Assembly (NCBI GenBank): GCA_000335735.1
Contig: AMYY01000012.1
Coordinates: forward strand, 1-64,000
Origin: an alpha proteobacterium L41A
GTDB lineage: Bacteria > Pseudomonadota > Alphaproteobacteria > Caulobacterales > Caulobacteraceae
DNA: 64,000 nt
Reading direction: 5' to 3'
The notes under the pieces were generated by a model. The model searched no databases, was not told the DNA's origin, and was given only the letters and a program-made list of their open reading frames with translations. A program made the position numbers and the translations under genes. Positions 8,961-19,040 of this stretch are shown piece by piece (the stretch's first letter is position 1; every line of letters starts with the position of its first letter).

Positions 8961-10664
8961 ATGTCCCTGTCGCGTCACGTCGCCGCCGCGTGTCTGGCCG
9001 TCTTATCGATCGCGGGCGCCGCCTGTGCGGGCGCGCCGGTCGCCCAGCCGACGGTTCAGGCCGCCGCGCCGCAGTCGTCGGTCGCGGCCCTGACGCCGCC
9101 CAAACTGATCGTGACCATCGTGGTCGATCAGTTCAGCGCCAACCTCTTCAACCAGTATCGCAGCCGCTACAGCGGCGGCTTGCGTCGGCTGGCCGACCAG
9201 GGGCTGGTGTCGATCAACGGCTATCAGACCCACGGTCTGACCGAGACCTGCCCTGGCCACTCCACGGTTCTGACCGGCATGCACCCGGCCGAGACCGGCA
9301 TTCCCGCGAACGACTGGATCGATGGCAAGACTGGCAAGGAGGTCTATTGCCTGGCCGCGCCGCAGAACCATCTGGCGCACGGGCGTGATGACACCGACAA
9401 CGGGCCGGTGGGACCGGATCAGCTGCGCGCGACGACGCTGGGCGACTGGCTGAAGGCCGTCAGCCCGGACAGCAAGGTCATTGCGGTGTCGGGCAAGGAT
9501 CGCGGGGCGATCAATCTGGCCGGTCATCAGGGGCAGGCCTTCTGGTTCACCGACGGGTTTGGACTGACCACCTATGTCGAGCCGGGACAGACGGCCGAGG
9601 CGAAGCTGGCGCCAGTTGCAGCGTTCAACCGCGACTTCAACGCCTGGACGGCGGCGACGCCGGTGGCTTGGGACTATCAGAACGCGGACTGCCGGGCGCT
9701 GGCGGGCGACTGGACCATTCGTGGCCAGACCTTCCATTCGGTGCTGCCGCCAGCGGGGCTGAAGTTCGACACCTCGCCATTGCTGGACGAGCAGACGCTG
9801 AAGGCGGCGGAATATCTGCTGGACAGCCAGGAGCTGGGGCAGGGGACGGCGACCGACATGCTGGGCGTCAGCCTGTCGGCCACCGACCGGATCGGCCATA
9901 CGTACGGCACCCAGGGGCCGGAGATGTGCGAGCAGATGCACCGGCTGGATGCGGCGCTGGACGTCTTCCTGGACAAGTTGGCCCAGGTTCCGGGCGGAGC
10001 GTTGGTGGTTCTGACGGCTGATCACGGCGGTTCGGACTTTGTCGAGCGGCTGCATGAGCATGGCTATCCGCAGGCGCACCGCGCCGACACCGATGCGATC
10101 AAGGGCGTCAACGCCGCGCTGAAGGCACGCTTCAATCTGGACGCCGATCCGCTGCAGTCCGGCGGAAGCGGCTGGATGGTCGCCGATGCGGATCACAAGC
10201 CGCTGCCCGATCCGTTGCGGACACAGGTGGCGGAGGCGGCGGTCGAGATGCTGCGCGCCCTGCCCGACGTGGCCTTCGCCGAGACGCGCGACCGGCTGCT
10301 GGCTGAGCCCTTGCCCGACAGCCGTCAGCCCGAGATGATGGCGGTTCGCGAGCGGATGCGGTTGTCGACCGTCGCGGAGCGATCGCCCGACATCCAGTTC
10401 GCCTGGACCCAGAACACCACCTCGGGCGGCCGCGTCGGTTCGACCCTGGCCGGGCACGGCACGCCGTGGGAATATGATCGCCGCGTGCCGATCATCTTCT
10501 GGTGGCCGGGCGCCAAGGCCGAGGAGCGGTTCCTGCCGATCCGGACCGTCGATATCGCCCCGACCCTCGCCCATGTGATCGGCGTCGCCGCGCCCCAGGT
10601 CGAGGGACGGTGCATCGATCTGAACGGGTTCGCCGTAGCAAGCTGCGGGGCGGCGGCCAGATAA
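8961..10664 (+). CDS. PafA-like secreted alkaline phosphatase
   Basis: 567-residue alkaline phosphatase superfamily protein of the PafA (threonine-nucleophile) type; hydrolyses phosphomonoesters in the periplasm. A signal peptide spans about residues 1-24. Motifs seen: DQF metal site, TCPGHSTVLTG (Thr nucleophile), NDWID, SGKDRGAI supplying the Lys/Arg phosphate binders of PafA, the TADHGGS metal site, and GHGTPWEYDRRVPI. The ATG at 8961 has GGAG six bases upstream and is preferred to a TTG at 8946. No Pho box was recognised. Confidence 0.88.
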   Translation: MSLSRHVAAACLAVLSIAGAACAGAPVAQPTVQAAAPQSSVAALTPPKLIVTIVVDQFSANLFNQYRSRYSGGLRRLADQGLVSINGYQTHGLTETCPGHSTVLTGMHPAETGIPANDWIDGKTGKEVYCLAAPQNHLAHGRDDTDNGPVGPDQLRATTLGDWLKAVSPDSKVIAVSGKDRGAINLAGHQGQAFWFTDGFGLTTYVEPGQTAEAKLAPVAAFNRDFNAWTAATPVAWDYQNADCRALAGDWTIRGQTFHSVLPPAGLKFDTSPLLDEQTLKAAEYLLDSQELGQGTATDMLGVSLSATDRIGHTYGTQGPEMCEQMHRLDAALDVFLDKLAQVPGGALVVLTADHGGSDFVERLHEHGYPQAHRADTDAIKGVNAALKARFNLDADPLQSGGSGWMVADADHKPLPDPLRTQVAEAAVEMLRALPDVAFAETRDRLLAEPLPDSRQPEMMAVRERMRLSTVAERSPDIQFAWTQNTTSGGRVGSTLAGHGTPWEYDRRVPIIFWWPGAKAEERFLPIRTVDIAPTLAHVIGVAAPQVEGRCIDLNGFAVASCGAAAR

Positions 10665-10800
10665 ACTCCTGTTTCCGGCCGTCAACTCATGTTTCCTGAG
10701 GGGAAGGCGGCCTTACGCCGCGCGGGTTTCGTTGGCAGAAGAGGGCGAAATCGCCCAGGCGGCCCCGTTTTGCCGTCCGAGAGAGCCAACAGGAAACGTC

Positions 10801-12246
10801 ATGAATCGAGCCCGTCGCGCGCGCATCGTCGCCACCCTGGGACCCGCCAGCCGTGCGCCCAGCACCGTCAAGGCGCTGGCCCAGGCGGGGGTGGACGTCT
10901 TCCGCCTGAACTTCAGCCACGGGTCGCATGAGGATCACGCCGCCGCGTTGAAGGCGGTGCGCGGCGCCGAAATGGCGTTGCAGCGTCCGCTGGGCGTGTT
11001 GGCCGACCTTCAAGGGCCGAAGCTGCGTTTGGGCCGTTTCAAGGACGTCGAGATCGCGGTCAAACCGGGCCACACCATGCGTTTCGATCTGGACCCGACG
11101 CCCGGCGACGAGACGCGGGTGCAGATGCCGCATCCCGAAATCTTCAAGGCGCTGCGCAAGGGCATGCTGCTGCTTCTGGACGACGGACGGGTGCGTCTGC
11201 GTGTGGGCGAGCGGACCGATGAGTGGGCCGATGTGACGGTCGAGAGCGGCTCGAAGTTGTCGGACCGCAAGGGCGTGGCGGTGCCGGAGGCGGTGATCCC
11301 GGTCTCGGCCCTGACGCCCAAGGACCGTGAAGACTTGGCCTTCGCCCTGCGGATGGGCGTGGACTGGGTGGCGCTCAGCTTCGTGCAGAAGCCCGAGGAC
11401 ATGGCCGTGCTGAAGCGGATCGTGAACGGGCAGGCGGCCTGCCTCGCCAAGATCGAGAAGCCGGCGGCCCTGGCCGATCTGGAAGCCATCCTGGACTATT
11501 GCGACGGGGTGATGGTGGCTCGCGGCGATCTGGGCGTCGAGCTGGATCCCGAGGATGTGCCGGTGGCGCAAAAGCAGATCGTGCGCGCGGCCCGCAATCG
11601 CGGCGTGCCGGTGATCGTGGCGACCCAGATGCTGGAATCCATGACCAGCGCCCCGGCCCCGACCCGCGCCGAGGCGACCGACGTGGCCAATGCGGTCTAT
11701 GAGGGCGCGGACGCCCTGATGCTGTCGGCCGAGACGGCGTCGGGCGACTATCCGCTGGAATCCGTCGGCATCATGAGCCGGATCATCGAGCGGGTCGAAC
11801 GCGATCCGATGTGGCCCAGCCTGATGGGCGCCGAACACGCCGGCATGGACGAGCATGATGTGGACGCCCTGGTCGGGGCTGCGCGGATGGCGGCGAATGC
11901 GCCCTCGACAGGCTGTCTGGTGGTGTTCACGACCCTGGGCGGCACGGCGCGACGGATGGCGCGCGAGCGGCCGCTGAAGCCGATCCTGGTGCTGACGCCC
12001 AATCCCAACACCGCGCGCCGACTGGCCCTGGTCTGGGGGCTAGAGCCGCGTCTGGGCGAGCAGCCGGACTCGCTGGAGGCCGTGACGGACGATGCCGTCA
12101 ACAGCGCGGTGAAATACGGTCTGGCCGAGCCGGGCCAACGCATCCTGATCCTGGCGGGCACGCCGTTTGGGGCGCCGGGCGCGGCCAATCTGTTGCGACT
12201 GGCCCACGCGCCTGCAGCGACGTCGAAGAGCCGAAAGAAGAACTAG
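10801..12246 (+). CDS. pyk: Pyruvate kinase
   Basis: 481-residue pyruvate kinase, which converts phosphoenolpyruvate and ADP to pyruvate and ATP in glycolysis. It shows the N-terminal RIVATLGPAS segment, FRLNFSHGSHEDH, LADLQGPKLR, the active-site CLAKIEKPAAL with the catalytic lysine, VMVARGDLGVEL and ATQMLESM with the downstream substrate loop. The ATG at 10801 follows an AGGA motif and opens with the conserved N-terminus; an upstream in-frame extension from 10732 is not homologous. Its stop codon overlaps that of the convergent oxidoreductase gene. Confidence 0.96.
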   Translation: MNRARRARIVATLGPASRAPSTVKALAQAGVDVFRLNFSHGSHEDHAAALKAVRGAEMALQRPLGVLADLQGPKLRLGRFKDVEIAVKPGHTMRFDLDPTPGDETRVQMPHPEIFKALRKGMLLLLDDGRVRLRVGERTDEWADVTVESGSKLSDRKGVAVPEAVIPVSALTPKDREDLAFALRMGVDWVALSFVQKPEDMAVLKRIVNGQAACLAKIEKPAALADLEAILDYCDGVMVARGDLGVELDPEDVPVAQKQIVRAARNRGVPVIVATQMLESMTSAPAPTRAEATDVANAVYEGADALMLSAETASGDYPLESVGIMSRIIERVERDPMWPSLMGAEHAGMDEHDVDALVGAARMAANAPSTGCLVVFTTLGGTARRMARERPLKPILVLTPNPNTARRLALVWGLEPRLGEQPDSLEAVTDDAVNSAVKYGLAEPGQRILILAGTPFGAPGAANLLRLAHAPAATSKSRKKN

Positions 12247-13280
12247 AAGGCGATCTCGCGACGCTCCGCCACGCTGCACAGACCGGCGTCAAGGATGCGC
12301 ATGACGGTCAGGGCCTGGTCGGCGGGGACGGGCGGCGGGCCCTTGCCGAGGATCGCATCGCGCATGGCGGCGTAGAAGGCGGGATAGTCGCCGCGCTCGG
12401 GCGTCGGCGTGGTGCGGACGGTTTCGCCGTCGATCTGTTTGGTCAGCACACCGGGCGAAGGATCGAGGCCCCAGTCAGGGTGGCCGGGACGCAGGCCGGC
12501 CTTGGACTGCCCCTCCTGGGCGTCGAGGCCGTGTTTGATGAAGCTGCCGCCCGTGCCGTGGACGGCGTAGCGGAGGCTGGCCTCGGCGGCGAGGTGGCTC
12601 ATGTTCAGGGTGACGCGCAGCCGGTCATAGCGCAGTAGAACGTGGGCGTAGTCGATGGCCGTGGCGCCGACACGCTGGGCCTGGAGGTCGGCATAGATAG
12701 CCAGCGGCGGCCCGAACAGCTGGACCGCCTGGTCGATCAGGTGCGGACCAAGGTCGGCCCAGACCCCGCCGTCGCGTTTGTCCTTCCAGCGGTCGGCAGC
12801 GGTCGGGCGGAAGCGGTCGTAGTGGCTTTCGAACACGGCGACGTCGCCCAGTTCGCCCTGGTCGATCAGGCGGCGCAAAGTGAGGAAGTCGGCGTCCCAA
12901 CGGCGGTTCTGGAAGACGCTGAAAACGCCGGGCGATGACGCCGCGACGGCGGCGACGGCTTCGGCGTCAGCCAGAGTCGCCGCGAAGGGTTTGTCCACCA
13001 CCACCGACTTGCCGGCCCTCAGCGCGGCGATCGACTGTTCGGCGTGCAAGGCGTCGGGGGTGGCGACGACGATCATGCCGATGTCGTCGCGGGCGATGGC
13101 TGTGTCCAGATCGGGCAAGACCTCGACGTCGGGCAGGTCGGCATGAACCGCTTCGGGGCGGGACGAGACGACGGCGGTCAGGCGCAGGCCGGGCGTCGCC
13201 TTGATCAGGGGGGCGTGGAAGGTGTGGCCCGCCAGGCCGTAGCCGACGACGGCGACGCCGATGGGTGCGTGTGAGGTCAT
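12243..13280 (-). CDS. Gfo/Idh/MocA-family oxidoreductase
   Basis: 345-residue NAD(P)-dependent sugar/polyol-type dehydrogenase. The Rossmann start is VAVVGYGLAGHTFHAPLI, and the family's catalytic-lysine motif appears as VVVDKPFA. The C-terminal half is the usual alpha/beta dimerisation domain with WADLGPHLIDQA. Most similar in layout to the YdgJ/scyllo-inositol dehydrogenase subgroup, but the substrate is not determinable. It begins 7 bases after the stop of the upstream ScfR-type regulator on the same strand, so the two probably share a transcript; a link to propionate use is not evident. Confidence 0.87.
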   Translation of the reverse strand: MTSHAPIGVAVVGYGLAGHTFHAPLIKATPGLRLTAVVSSRPEAVHADLPDVEVLPDLDTAIARDDIGMIVVATPDALHAEQSIAALRAGKSVVVDKPFAATLADAEAVAAVAASSPGVFSVFQNRRWDADFLTLRRLIDQGELGDVAVFESHYDRFRPTAADRWKDKRDGGVWADLGPHLIDQAVQLFGPPLAIYADLQAQRVGATAIDYAHVLLRYDRLRVTLNMSHLAAEASLRYAVHGTGGSFIKHGLDAQEGQSKAGLRPGHPDWGLDPSPGVLTKQIDGETVRTTPTPERGDYPAFYAAMRDAILGKGPPPVPADQALTVMRILDAGLCSVAERREIAF

Positions 13281-13287
13281 ACCCCGA

Positions 13288-14724
13288 TCAATAGCGGTCC
13301 GGGCGCGGGCCATCCAGCACATAGGGCACCACGCCACGTTCGTTCTCCGGCACGTGCAGGGTCCGGTCCAGGGGCGGGAAGGCGCGCTGGGTGCAGTCGG
13401 TGCGCTCGCAGATGCGGCAGCTGACGCCGATCCGGGCGGCGGGGCCGTTCAGGTCCAGACCGGCGGCATAGACCAGGGCGCCCGCATGCTCGACCTCGCA
13501 TCCCAGAGACAGGGCGTAGCGGCGGTCGTTGGCGAGGTAGGAGCCGCTGGGTTTGGAAACGCTGCGGGCGATGGAGATGTAGCGAGAGCCGTCGGGCATC
13601 TCGGCCAGTTGCACCCCGATCCGGTCGGGCGCCGCGAAGGCTTCGTGGACGTTCCACAGAGGGCAGGCGCCGCCGAAGCGGGCGAACTGGAAGCGGGTGG
13701 CGCTGTGGCGCTTGGTGATGTTGCCGGCCATGTCCACGCGAGCGAAATAGAAAGGCACACCGCGCCAGCCGGGCCGTTGCAAGGTCGAGAGCCGGTGGCA
13801 GACCTGTTCGAAACTGACCTGGAAACGGGTGCGCAGCCGGTCGATGTCGTGCTTCTCCTCACGCGCGGCCCCCAGGAAGGCGCGATAGGGCAGCAGCAAG
13901 GCGCCGGCCGCATAGTTGGCCAGACCGACGCGGGCCACGTCGCGTGCGGCGTCAGTGCGGAAGGCGGCCTGATCCAGTTCGGCTTCGATCAGGTCGCGGA
14001 AGGACAGCAGGGCCAGCTGGTGCGCCAGCTGGAACGACCGCGTCGCGCCGGGCTGCCAGGCGTCCAGCGTCAGGACGCGGATGGCGGGATCGTAGCGACG
14101 CAGAGCCTCCTGACCCGCGACATAGGCGACGCGGACGCCGTGTGCCTGGCTCAGCGCAGCCTCCAACGCCCGCTCGATCTGGCCGTCCTGCACAAGCGTC
14201 GCCGCCAGCGCCTCGGCCGCGGTGTCCAGCGTGTCGATATAGTTGTCGCGATAGTGGAAGAAGTCGCGCACCTCTTCGTAGGGCAGCAGGGCCACGCTGG
14301 CGCCGTGTTCGTCCCGGCCCAGGGTGTCGTCCAGCGCCTTCACCCGCTCGTCCAGACGACGGAAGGTCTGGTGCAGGGCCAGGAACTGGCGGGCCAGGCG
14401 CGGGGTGTTGGCGACAGCCTGTTTCAGCTCGGCGGCCGTGGGCGGTTCGGCCTCACCCATCATCGGGCCCGCAATGTCGGTGGTGGCCTCGCGCAAATCG
14501 GCGATCAGGCGGGCGTCGCCCTCCAGATCGAACAAGCTGGCGTCCACATGAAAGGCGCGGGTCAGTGCGATCAGGACGCGCGCGGTCGCCGGGCGCTGGT
14601 TGGTTTCGATCTGCGACAGATAGGACGGCGACAGGCCCAGCCGCTCGGCGCACGCCTCAAGCGTCCAGCCGCGCGCCTCGCGCAGCTTGCGCAGTTTGGC
14701 GCCCAGGAAAAGCTTCTCAGCCAT
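13288..14724 (-). CDS. ScfR/PccR-type XRE regulator of short-chain acyl-CoA metabolism
   Basis: 478-residue transcription factor. The N-terminal XRE helix-turn-helix is at residues about 8-62 ([33 protein letters not shown]). An ImmA/IrrE-like segment follows, then the C-terminal domain ending in a cysteine set (C...[12 protein letters not shown]), the pattern of the RamB/ScfR family. In Rhodobacter sphaeroides the ScfR member PccR controls propionyl-CoA carboxylase. Here it is divergent from pccB, which supports the same role. ATG at 14724 is chosen; there is no clear ribosome binding site, so the transcript may be leaderless. Acyl-CoA sensing is inferred from the family. Confidence 0.88.
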   Translation of the reverse strand: MAEKLFLGAKLRKLREARGWTLEACAERLGLSPSYLSQIETNQRPATARVLIALTRAFHVDASLFDLEGDARLIADLREATTDIAGPMMGEAEPPTAAELKQAVANTPRLARQFLALHQTFRRLDERVKALDDTLGRDEHGASVALLPYEEVRDFFHYRDNYIDTLDTAAEALAATLVQDGQIERALEAALSQAHGVRVAYVAGQEALRRYDPAIRVLTLDAWQPGATRSFQLAHQLALLSFRDLIEAELDQAAFRTDAARDVARVGLANYAAGALLLPYRAFLGAAREEKHDIDRLRTRFQVSFEQVCHRLSTLQRPGWRGVPFYFARVDMAGNITKRHSATRFQFARFGGACPLWNVHEAFAAPDRIGVQLAEMPDGSRYISIARSVSKPSGSYLANDRRYALSLGCEVEHAGALVYAAGLDLNGPAARIGVSCRICERTDCTQRAFPPLDRTLHVPENERGVVPYVLDGPRPDRY

Positions 14725-14731
14725 TCGCAAC

Positions 14732-14808
14732 TTTGCAGATCATATCGCCATCCTTTGCAAGCCCGCGCAGTTCCACACTTTTTGCAAAGTTGCGTTTGCC
14801 TATTTGCG
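14732..14808. promoter_or_regulatory. Cluster of TTTGCAAA-like operators in the regulator/pccB promoter
   Basis: The divergent region holds a perfect TTTGCAAA (14781-14788), a close copy TTTGCAAG (14754-14761), a partial TTTGCAGA (14732-14739) directly next to the regulator start, and two TTTGC half-sites (about 14795-14806). TTTGCAAA matches the motif reported for RamB/ScfR regulators as I recall it. The spread suggests both autoregulation and control of pccB. Confidence 0.7.
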
Positions 14809-14855
14809 ATGAAGGCGCCACCCCTCTCTCAACGAACAAGAGGCGAAGATCCATC

Positions 14856-16391
14856 ATGAGCCAAGCCATCCTTGAAGAACTGGCGCGCCGCCGCGCCGCC
14901 GCCAAACTGGGCGGCGGCGAAAAGCGTATCGCCGCCCAGCACGCCAAGGGCAAGCTGACGGCGCGCGAACGCATCGACGTGCTGCTGGACGAAGGCTCCT
15001 TCGAGGAGACCGACATGTTCGTCGAGCACCGCAGCCACGACTTCGGCATGCAGGACCAACGTATCCCCGGCGACGGCGTGGTGACGGGGCGCGGCACCAT
15101 CGGCGGACGGCTGGTCTATGTCTTCTCCAAGGACTTCACGGTGTTCGGCGGGAGCCTGTCGGGCGCCCATGCGGCCAAGATCGTCAAGCTGCAGAAGATG
15201 GCCCTGACGACGGGGGCGCCGATCATCGGCCTGTTCGACGCGGGAGGGGCGCGGATCCAGGAGGGGGTGGAGAGCCTGGCCGGCTACGCCGACATCTTCC
15301 TGCAGAACACGCTCGCCAGCGGCGTCATTCCCCAGATCAGCGTCATCATGGGGCCGTGCGCGGGCGGCGACGTCTATTCGCCCGCCATCACCGACTTCAT
15401 CTTCATGGTGAAGGACACGAGCTATATGTACGTGACCGGCCCCGACGTGGTGAAGACCGTCACCAACGAGGTGGTCAGCCACGAGGACCTGGGCGGCGCC
15501 CGCGTCCATGCCGGCAAGTCGGGCGTGGCGGACGGGGCGTTCGAGAACGATCTGGAGGCCCTGTCGGAGGTGCGCCGCCTGATCGGCTTTTTGCCCCTGT
15601 CGAACCGCGAAAAGCCGCCGGTGCGCGAAAGCTATGACGAACCGGAGCGGGACGAGGCCTCGCTGGACACCCTGATCCCGGCCAATCCGAACCAGCCCTA
15701 TGACATGAAGGAGCTGATCCTGAAGGTGGTCGACGAGGCCGACTTCTTCGAGATCGGCGCCGACTTCGCCAGGAACATCATCTGCGGCTTTGGCCGGCTG
15801 GACGGCCAGACGGTCGGGATCGTCGCCAACCAGCCCCAGGTGCTGGCGGGCGTGCTGGACATCGATTCAAGCCGCAAGGCCGCGCGGTTCGTGCGCTTCT
15901 GCGACGCCTTCGACATTCCGCTGGTGACGCTGGTGGACGTGCCGGGCTTCATGCCGGGGACCAAGCAGGAATACGGCGCCCTGATCAAACACGGGGCCAA
16001 GCTGCTGTTCGCCTATGCCGAGGCGACGGTGCCGAAACTGACCTTGATCACACGCAAGGCCTATGGCGGCGCCTATGACGTGATGAGCTCCAAACATCTG
16101 CGCGGCGACGTCAACTACGCCTGGCCCACCGCCGAGATCGCGGTCATGGGCGCCAAGGGGGCGGTCGAGATCATCTTCCGCAAGGAGGCCGGCGATCCCG
16201 AGGCTCTGGCCGCGCGCGAGGCGGAGTACAAGGACCGGTTCGCCAACCCCTTCGTGGCGGCGGGCCTGGGCTATATCGACGACGTCATCATGCCGCACGG
16301 GACGCGGCGGCGGCTGGTGAAGGCGCTGCGGACGCTGAAGAACAAGGTCCAGGAGAACCCCTGGAAGAAGCACGACAATATTCCGCTGTGA
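14856..16391 (+). CDS. pccB: Propionyl-CoA carboxylase beta (carboxyltransferase) subunit
   Basis: 511-residue acyl-CoA carboxyltransferase. With PccA it forms propionyl-CoA carboxylase, transferring carboxybiotin CO2 to propionyl-CoA to give methylmalonyl-CoA. Two crotonase-like halves are visible. Signature segments include [55 protein letters not shown] and [13 protein letters not shown]. The ATG at 14856 opens the family N-terminus; a frame extending back to 13944 lies antisense to the regulator. Probably controlled by the TTTGCAAA sites. PccA follows only after an intervening unrelated gene. Confidence 0.95.
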   Translation: MSQAILEELARRRAAAKLGGGEKRIAAQHAKGKLTARERIDVLLDEGSFEETDMFVEHRSHDFGMQDQRIPGDGVVTGRGTIGGRLVYVFSKDFTVFGGSLSGAHAAKIVKLQKMALTTGAPIIGLFDAGGARIQEGVESLAGYADIFLQNTLASGVIPQISVIMGPCAGGDVYSPAITDFIFMVKDTSYMYVTGPDVVKTVTNEVVSHEDLGGARVHAGKSGVADGAFENDLEALSEVRRLIGFLPLSNREKPPVRESYDEPERDEASLDTLIPANPNQPYDMKELILKVVDEADFFEIGADFARNIICGFGRLDGQTVGIVANQPQVLAGVLDIDSSRKAARFVRFCDAFDIPLVTLVDVPGFMPGTKQEYGALIKHGAKLLFAYAEATVPKLTLITRKAYGGAYDVMSSKHLRGDVNYAWPTAEIAVMGAKGAVEIIFRKEAGDPEALAAREAEYKDRFANPFVAAGLGYIDDVIMPHGTRRRLVKALRTLKNKVQENPWKKHDNIPL

Positions 16392-17008
16392 TTGTCGTGG
16401 CTCGTTTAGTCATCTTGGTGATCGGGGCGGTTGGAGGTATATTTCTTTCCTTGTCTTCAGCCGCCGCCTCGGCTGTGAAGCACGCTGAAGACCCGCCGTC
16501 TTTGACCCGAGAGCAACTGCTTCCGTTGTATGATGGGCAGTGTGATTGGTCGGCGCGAGCGGCAAACGAAAACGCATCATCGTACGTCCGTCGCGTAAGT
16601 AGTGAGTCCGACGCTGGAGCAGCGTTGGACCTTGACTGCCTAGACCGCGAGTTCGGAACCCAAGCACGTTTCGGGTCATCGGAGATCCGATACGAGGATC
16701 AGGTTGCGATGGTTCACGCCGCCCTTCTATCAATGTTTACAGTAGATGGGTGGACTGCCTGTCACGGTCCAGGATTTACTTGGATTGATCGAAATTCGGA
16801 TCACTGGTCTTCAAATATTCAAGCGAATGATGTTTTGCGGGACAGCGTTTACATCGCTGCGGTGGTGAACGAGTTCTGCGGCGGACTGAAGCGTGCGGAA
16901 GGTCTTTATGCGCGCGGCGTTGAGTGGGGAACGCCAATGGCAGCCTTGCGCTTGTCCGGCATAGGTCAACTCCACCGTCTAGAATACCAACCACCTCCGC
17001 GAGACTGA
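16388..17008 (+). CDS. Uncharacterised secreted protein between pccB and pccA
   Basis: 206-residue protein that I do not recognise. It starts at a GTG overlapping the pccB stop (GTGA), has a strong hydrophobic N-terminal segment of about 20 residues with an alanine-rich end that looks like a signal peptide or anchor, and a soluble remainder with four cysteines (around residues 52, 80, 119 and 159) that could form disulfides. GC is visibly lower than in the neighbours, with codons such as TTA, CTA, GTA and AGT that are rare here, suggesting acquisition from elsewhere. Coupling to pccB argues it is transcribed with the operon; no catalytic motif was seen. Confidence 0.65.
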   Translation: MIVVARLVILVIGAVGGIFLSLSSAAASAVKHAEDPPSLTREQLLPLYDGQCDWSARAANENASSYVRRVSSESDAGAALDLDCLDREFGTQARFGSSEIRYEDQVAMVHAALLSMFTVDGWTACHGPGFTWIDRNSDHWSSNIQANDVLRDSVYIAAVVNEFCGGLKRAEGLYARGVEWGTPMAALRLSGIGQLHRLEYQPPPRD

Positions 17009-17060
17009 TCGTCGCCGCTCGCTTGTCACGTTTAGTCGTCAGACTTCCAAGGAACTGACC

Positions 17061-19040
17061 ATGTTCTCCAAAATCCTCATCGCCAACCGGGGCGAGATCG
17101 CGGTTCGGATCATCAAGACCTGCCGCAAGATGGGCATCAAGACGGTGCAGGTCTATTCGGAGGCCGACGCCGGGTCGCTGGCGGTCGAGATGGCCGACGA
17201 GGCGGTGCTGATCGGGCCGGCGCCGGCGGCGCAGTCGTATCTGCTGGCGGACAAGATCGTCGAGGCGGTGCGCCAGACGGGGGCGCAGGCCGTGCATCCG
17301 GGCTTTGGCTTCCTGAGCGAGAACGCCGGGTTCGCGCGGCGGCTGAGGGACGAGGGGATCGCCTTCATCGGCCCGAACCCCGAGGCCATCGAAGCCATGG
17401 GCGACAAGATCAGCTCCAAGAAGCTGGCGGCCGAGGCGGGGGTTTCGACCGTGCCGGGCCATATGGGGCTGATCGAGACGCCGGACGAGGCGGTCAGGAT
17501 CGCGGGCGAGATCGGCTATCCGATCATGATCAAGGCGAGCGCCGGCGGCGGCGGCAAGGGCATCCGCGTGGCCCATTCGGACGCCGACATGGCCGAGGGG
17601 TTCGCGGCGGTGAAGGCCGAGGCGCTGAACGCCTTCGGCGACGACCGGGTCTTCCTGGAGAAGTTCATCGTCGATCCGCGCCACATCGAGATCCAGGTGC
17701 TGGGCGACAAGCACGGCCATGTGGTCCACCTGTTCGAGCGCGAATGTTCGATCCAGCGCCGCAACCAGAAGGTCATTGAGGAAGCGCCCAGCCCCTTGCT
17801 CGACGAGGCCACCCGCGCCGCCATGGGGGCGCAGGCCGTCGCCCTGGCCCAGGCGGTGAACTATGACTCGGCCGGCACGGTCGAGTTCGTCGCCGGTCAG
17901 GACAAGAGCTTCTATTTCCTGGAGATGAACACCCGGCTTCAGGTCGAGCATCCGGTGACGGAGCTGATCACCGGGGTCGATCTGGTCGAACAGATGATCC
18001 GTTCGGCCTGGGGTGAAAAACTGGCCTTCGAGCAGAAGGACCTGAAGATCGACGGCTGGGCCATCGAGAGCCGGATCTACGCCGAGGACCCGTATCGCGG
18101 CTTCCTGCCGTCCATCGGGCGGCTGGTGCGATACGAGCAGCCCGAGGAAGGCGATCAGGGCGACTACACCGTCAGGAACGATTCCGGCGTCCGCGAGGGC
18201 GACGAGATCAGCATGTTCTACGACCCGATGATCGCCAAACTGTGCGCCTGGGGCGAGACGCGCGAGGCGGCGGTCGAGGGCATGGCCCGCGCGCTGGAGG
18301 ACACCCACCTGTCGGGCCTGGGGCACAATGTGCCCTTCCTGGCGGCGGTGATGGATCAGGACCGGTTCAAGTCGGGCAATCTGTCGACCAGCTATATCAA
18401 GGACGAGTTCCCGGACGGCTTCCACGGCCTGAAGCCGACGAAGGACCAGGAGCGGATCCTGATCGCCTCGGCCCTGGCCATGCACGAGGTCATCGCCGAA
18501 CAGGACGGCGATCCGTCGGACCGCACCGACTGGATCGTGATGATCGACAAGACGCCGCACGGCGTCGGCCTGTCCTATGACGAGGACGAGGAGATGATCC
18601 TGACCCTGACGGGCGGGGGCGACATCCGCCTGTCGGACATCGACTGGCGGCCGGGCCTGGCCCAGTTCAAGGCCGAGCTGGACGGCGAGCCCTTCACCGC
18701 TGAGGTCAAACGCGTCGCCGACGGGTTCGACATCCGCCACCGTGCGGCCAAGGCGCGGGTGCGGGTGCTGCGGCCCCACGCCGCCGAACTGTATGCGCGC
18801 CTGCCGGAAAAGGTCGCGGCAGACACCTCCAAGATGGTGCTGTCGCCGATGCCGGGTCTGGTTGTCTCGATCCCGGTGGTCGTGGGCCAGGAGGTCAAGA
18901 CCGGCGAGACGGTGGCCATCATCGAGGCCATGAAGATGCAGAATATCTTGAAGGCCGAGCGCGACGGGGTGGTGAAGGCCGTCGGCGCCAAGGACGGCGA
19001 TCCGGTGGCGGCGGATGACGTGCTGGTGGAGTTCGGGTGA
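17061..19040 (+). CDS. pccA: Propionyl-CoA carboxylase alpha (biotin) subunit
   Basis: 659-residue biotin-dependent carboxylase subunit. The biotin carboxylase domain opens KILIANRGEIAVRI and includes the ATP-grasp glycine loop SAGGGGKGIR, FLEKFIVDPRHIEIQV, and EMNTRLQVEHPVTE. A BT-type linker follows, and a biotinyl domain carries EAMKM with the biotin lysine about 35 residues from the C-terminus, the normal spacing. It carboxylates biotin with bicarbonate and ATP for PccB. The stop overlaps the start of the mutase small subunit (TGATG), so these are translationally coupled. Confidence 0.95.
   Translation: MFSKILIANRGEIAVRIIKTCRKMGIKTVQVYSEADAGSLAVEMADEAVLIGPAPAAQSYLLADKIVEAVRQTGAQAVHPGFGFLSENAGFARRLRDEGIAFIGPNPEAIEAMGDKISSKKLAAEAGVSTVPGHMGLIETPDEAVRIAGEIGYPIMIKASAGGGGKGIRVAHSDADMAEGFAAVKAEALNAFGDDRVFLEKFIVDPRHIEIQVLGDKHGHVVHLFERECSIQRRNQKVIEEAPSPLLDEATRAAMGAQAVALAQAVNYDSAGTVEFVAGQDKSFYFLEMNTRLQVEHPVTELITGVDLVEQMIRSAWGEKLAFEQKDLKIDGWAIESRIYAEDPYRGFLPSIGRLVRYEQPEEGDQGDYTVRNDSGVREGDEISMFYDPMIAKLCAWGETREAAVEGMARALEDTHLSGLGHNVPFLAAVMDQDRFKSGNLSTSYIKDEFPDGFHGLKPTKDQERILIASALAMHEVIAEQDGDPSDRTDWIVMIDKTPHGVGLSYDEDEEMILTLTGGGDIRLSDIDWRPGLAQFKAELDGEPFTAEVKRVADGFDIRHRAAKARVRVLRPHAAELYARLPEKVAADTSKMVLSPMPGLVVSIPVVVGQEVKTGETVAIIEAMKMQNILKAERDGVVKAVGAKDGDPVAADDVLVEFG

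Noticed and set aside
12880-13274. Plus-strand frames opposite the Gfo/Idh gene
   Set aside because: Arg/Ala-rich shadows with no start signal or homology pattern.
13944-14855. N-terminal extension of pccB by about 300 codons
   Set aside because: Lies antisense to the regulator and crosses the operator region; the family N-terminus begins at 14856.
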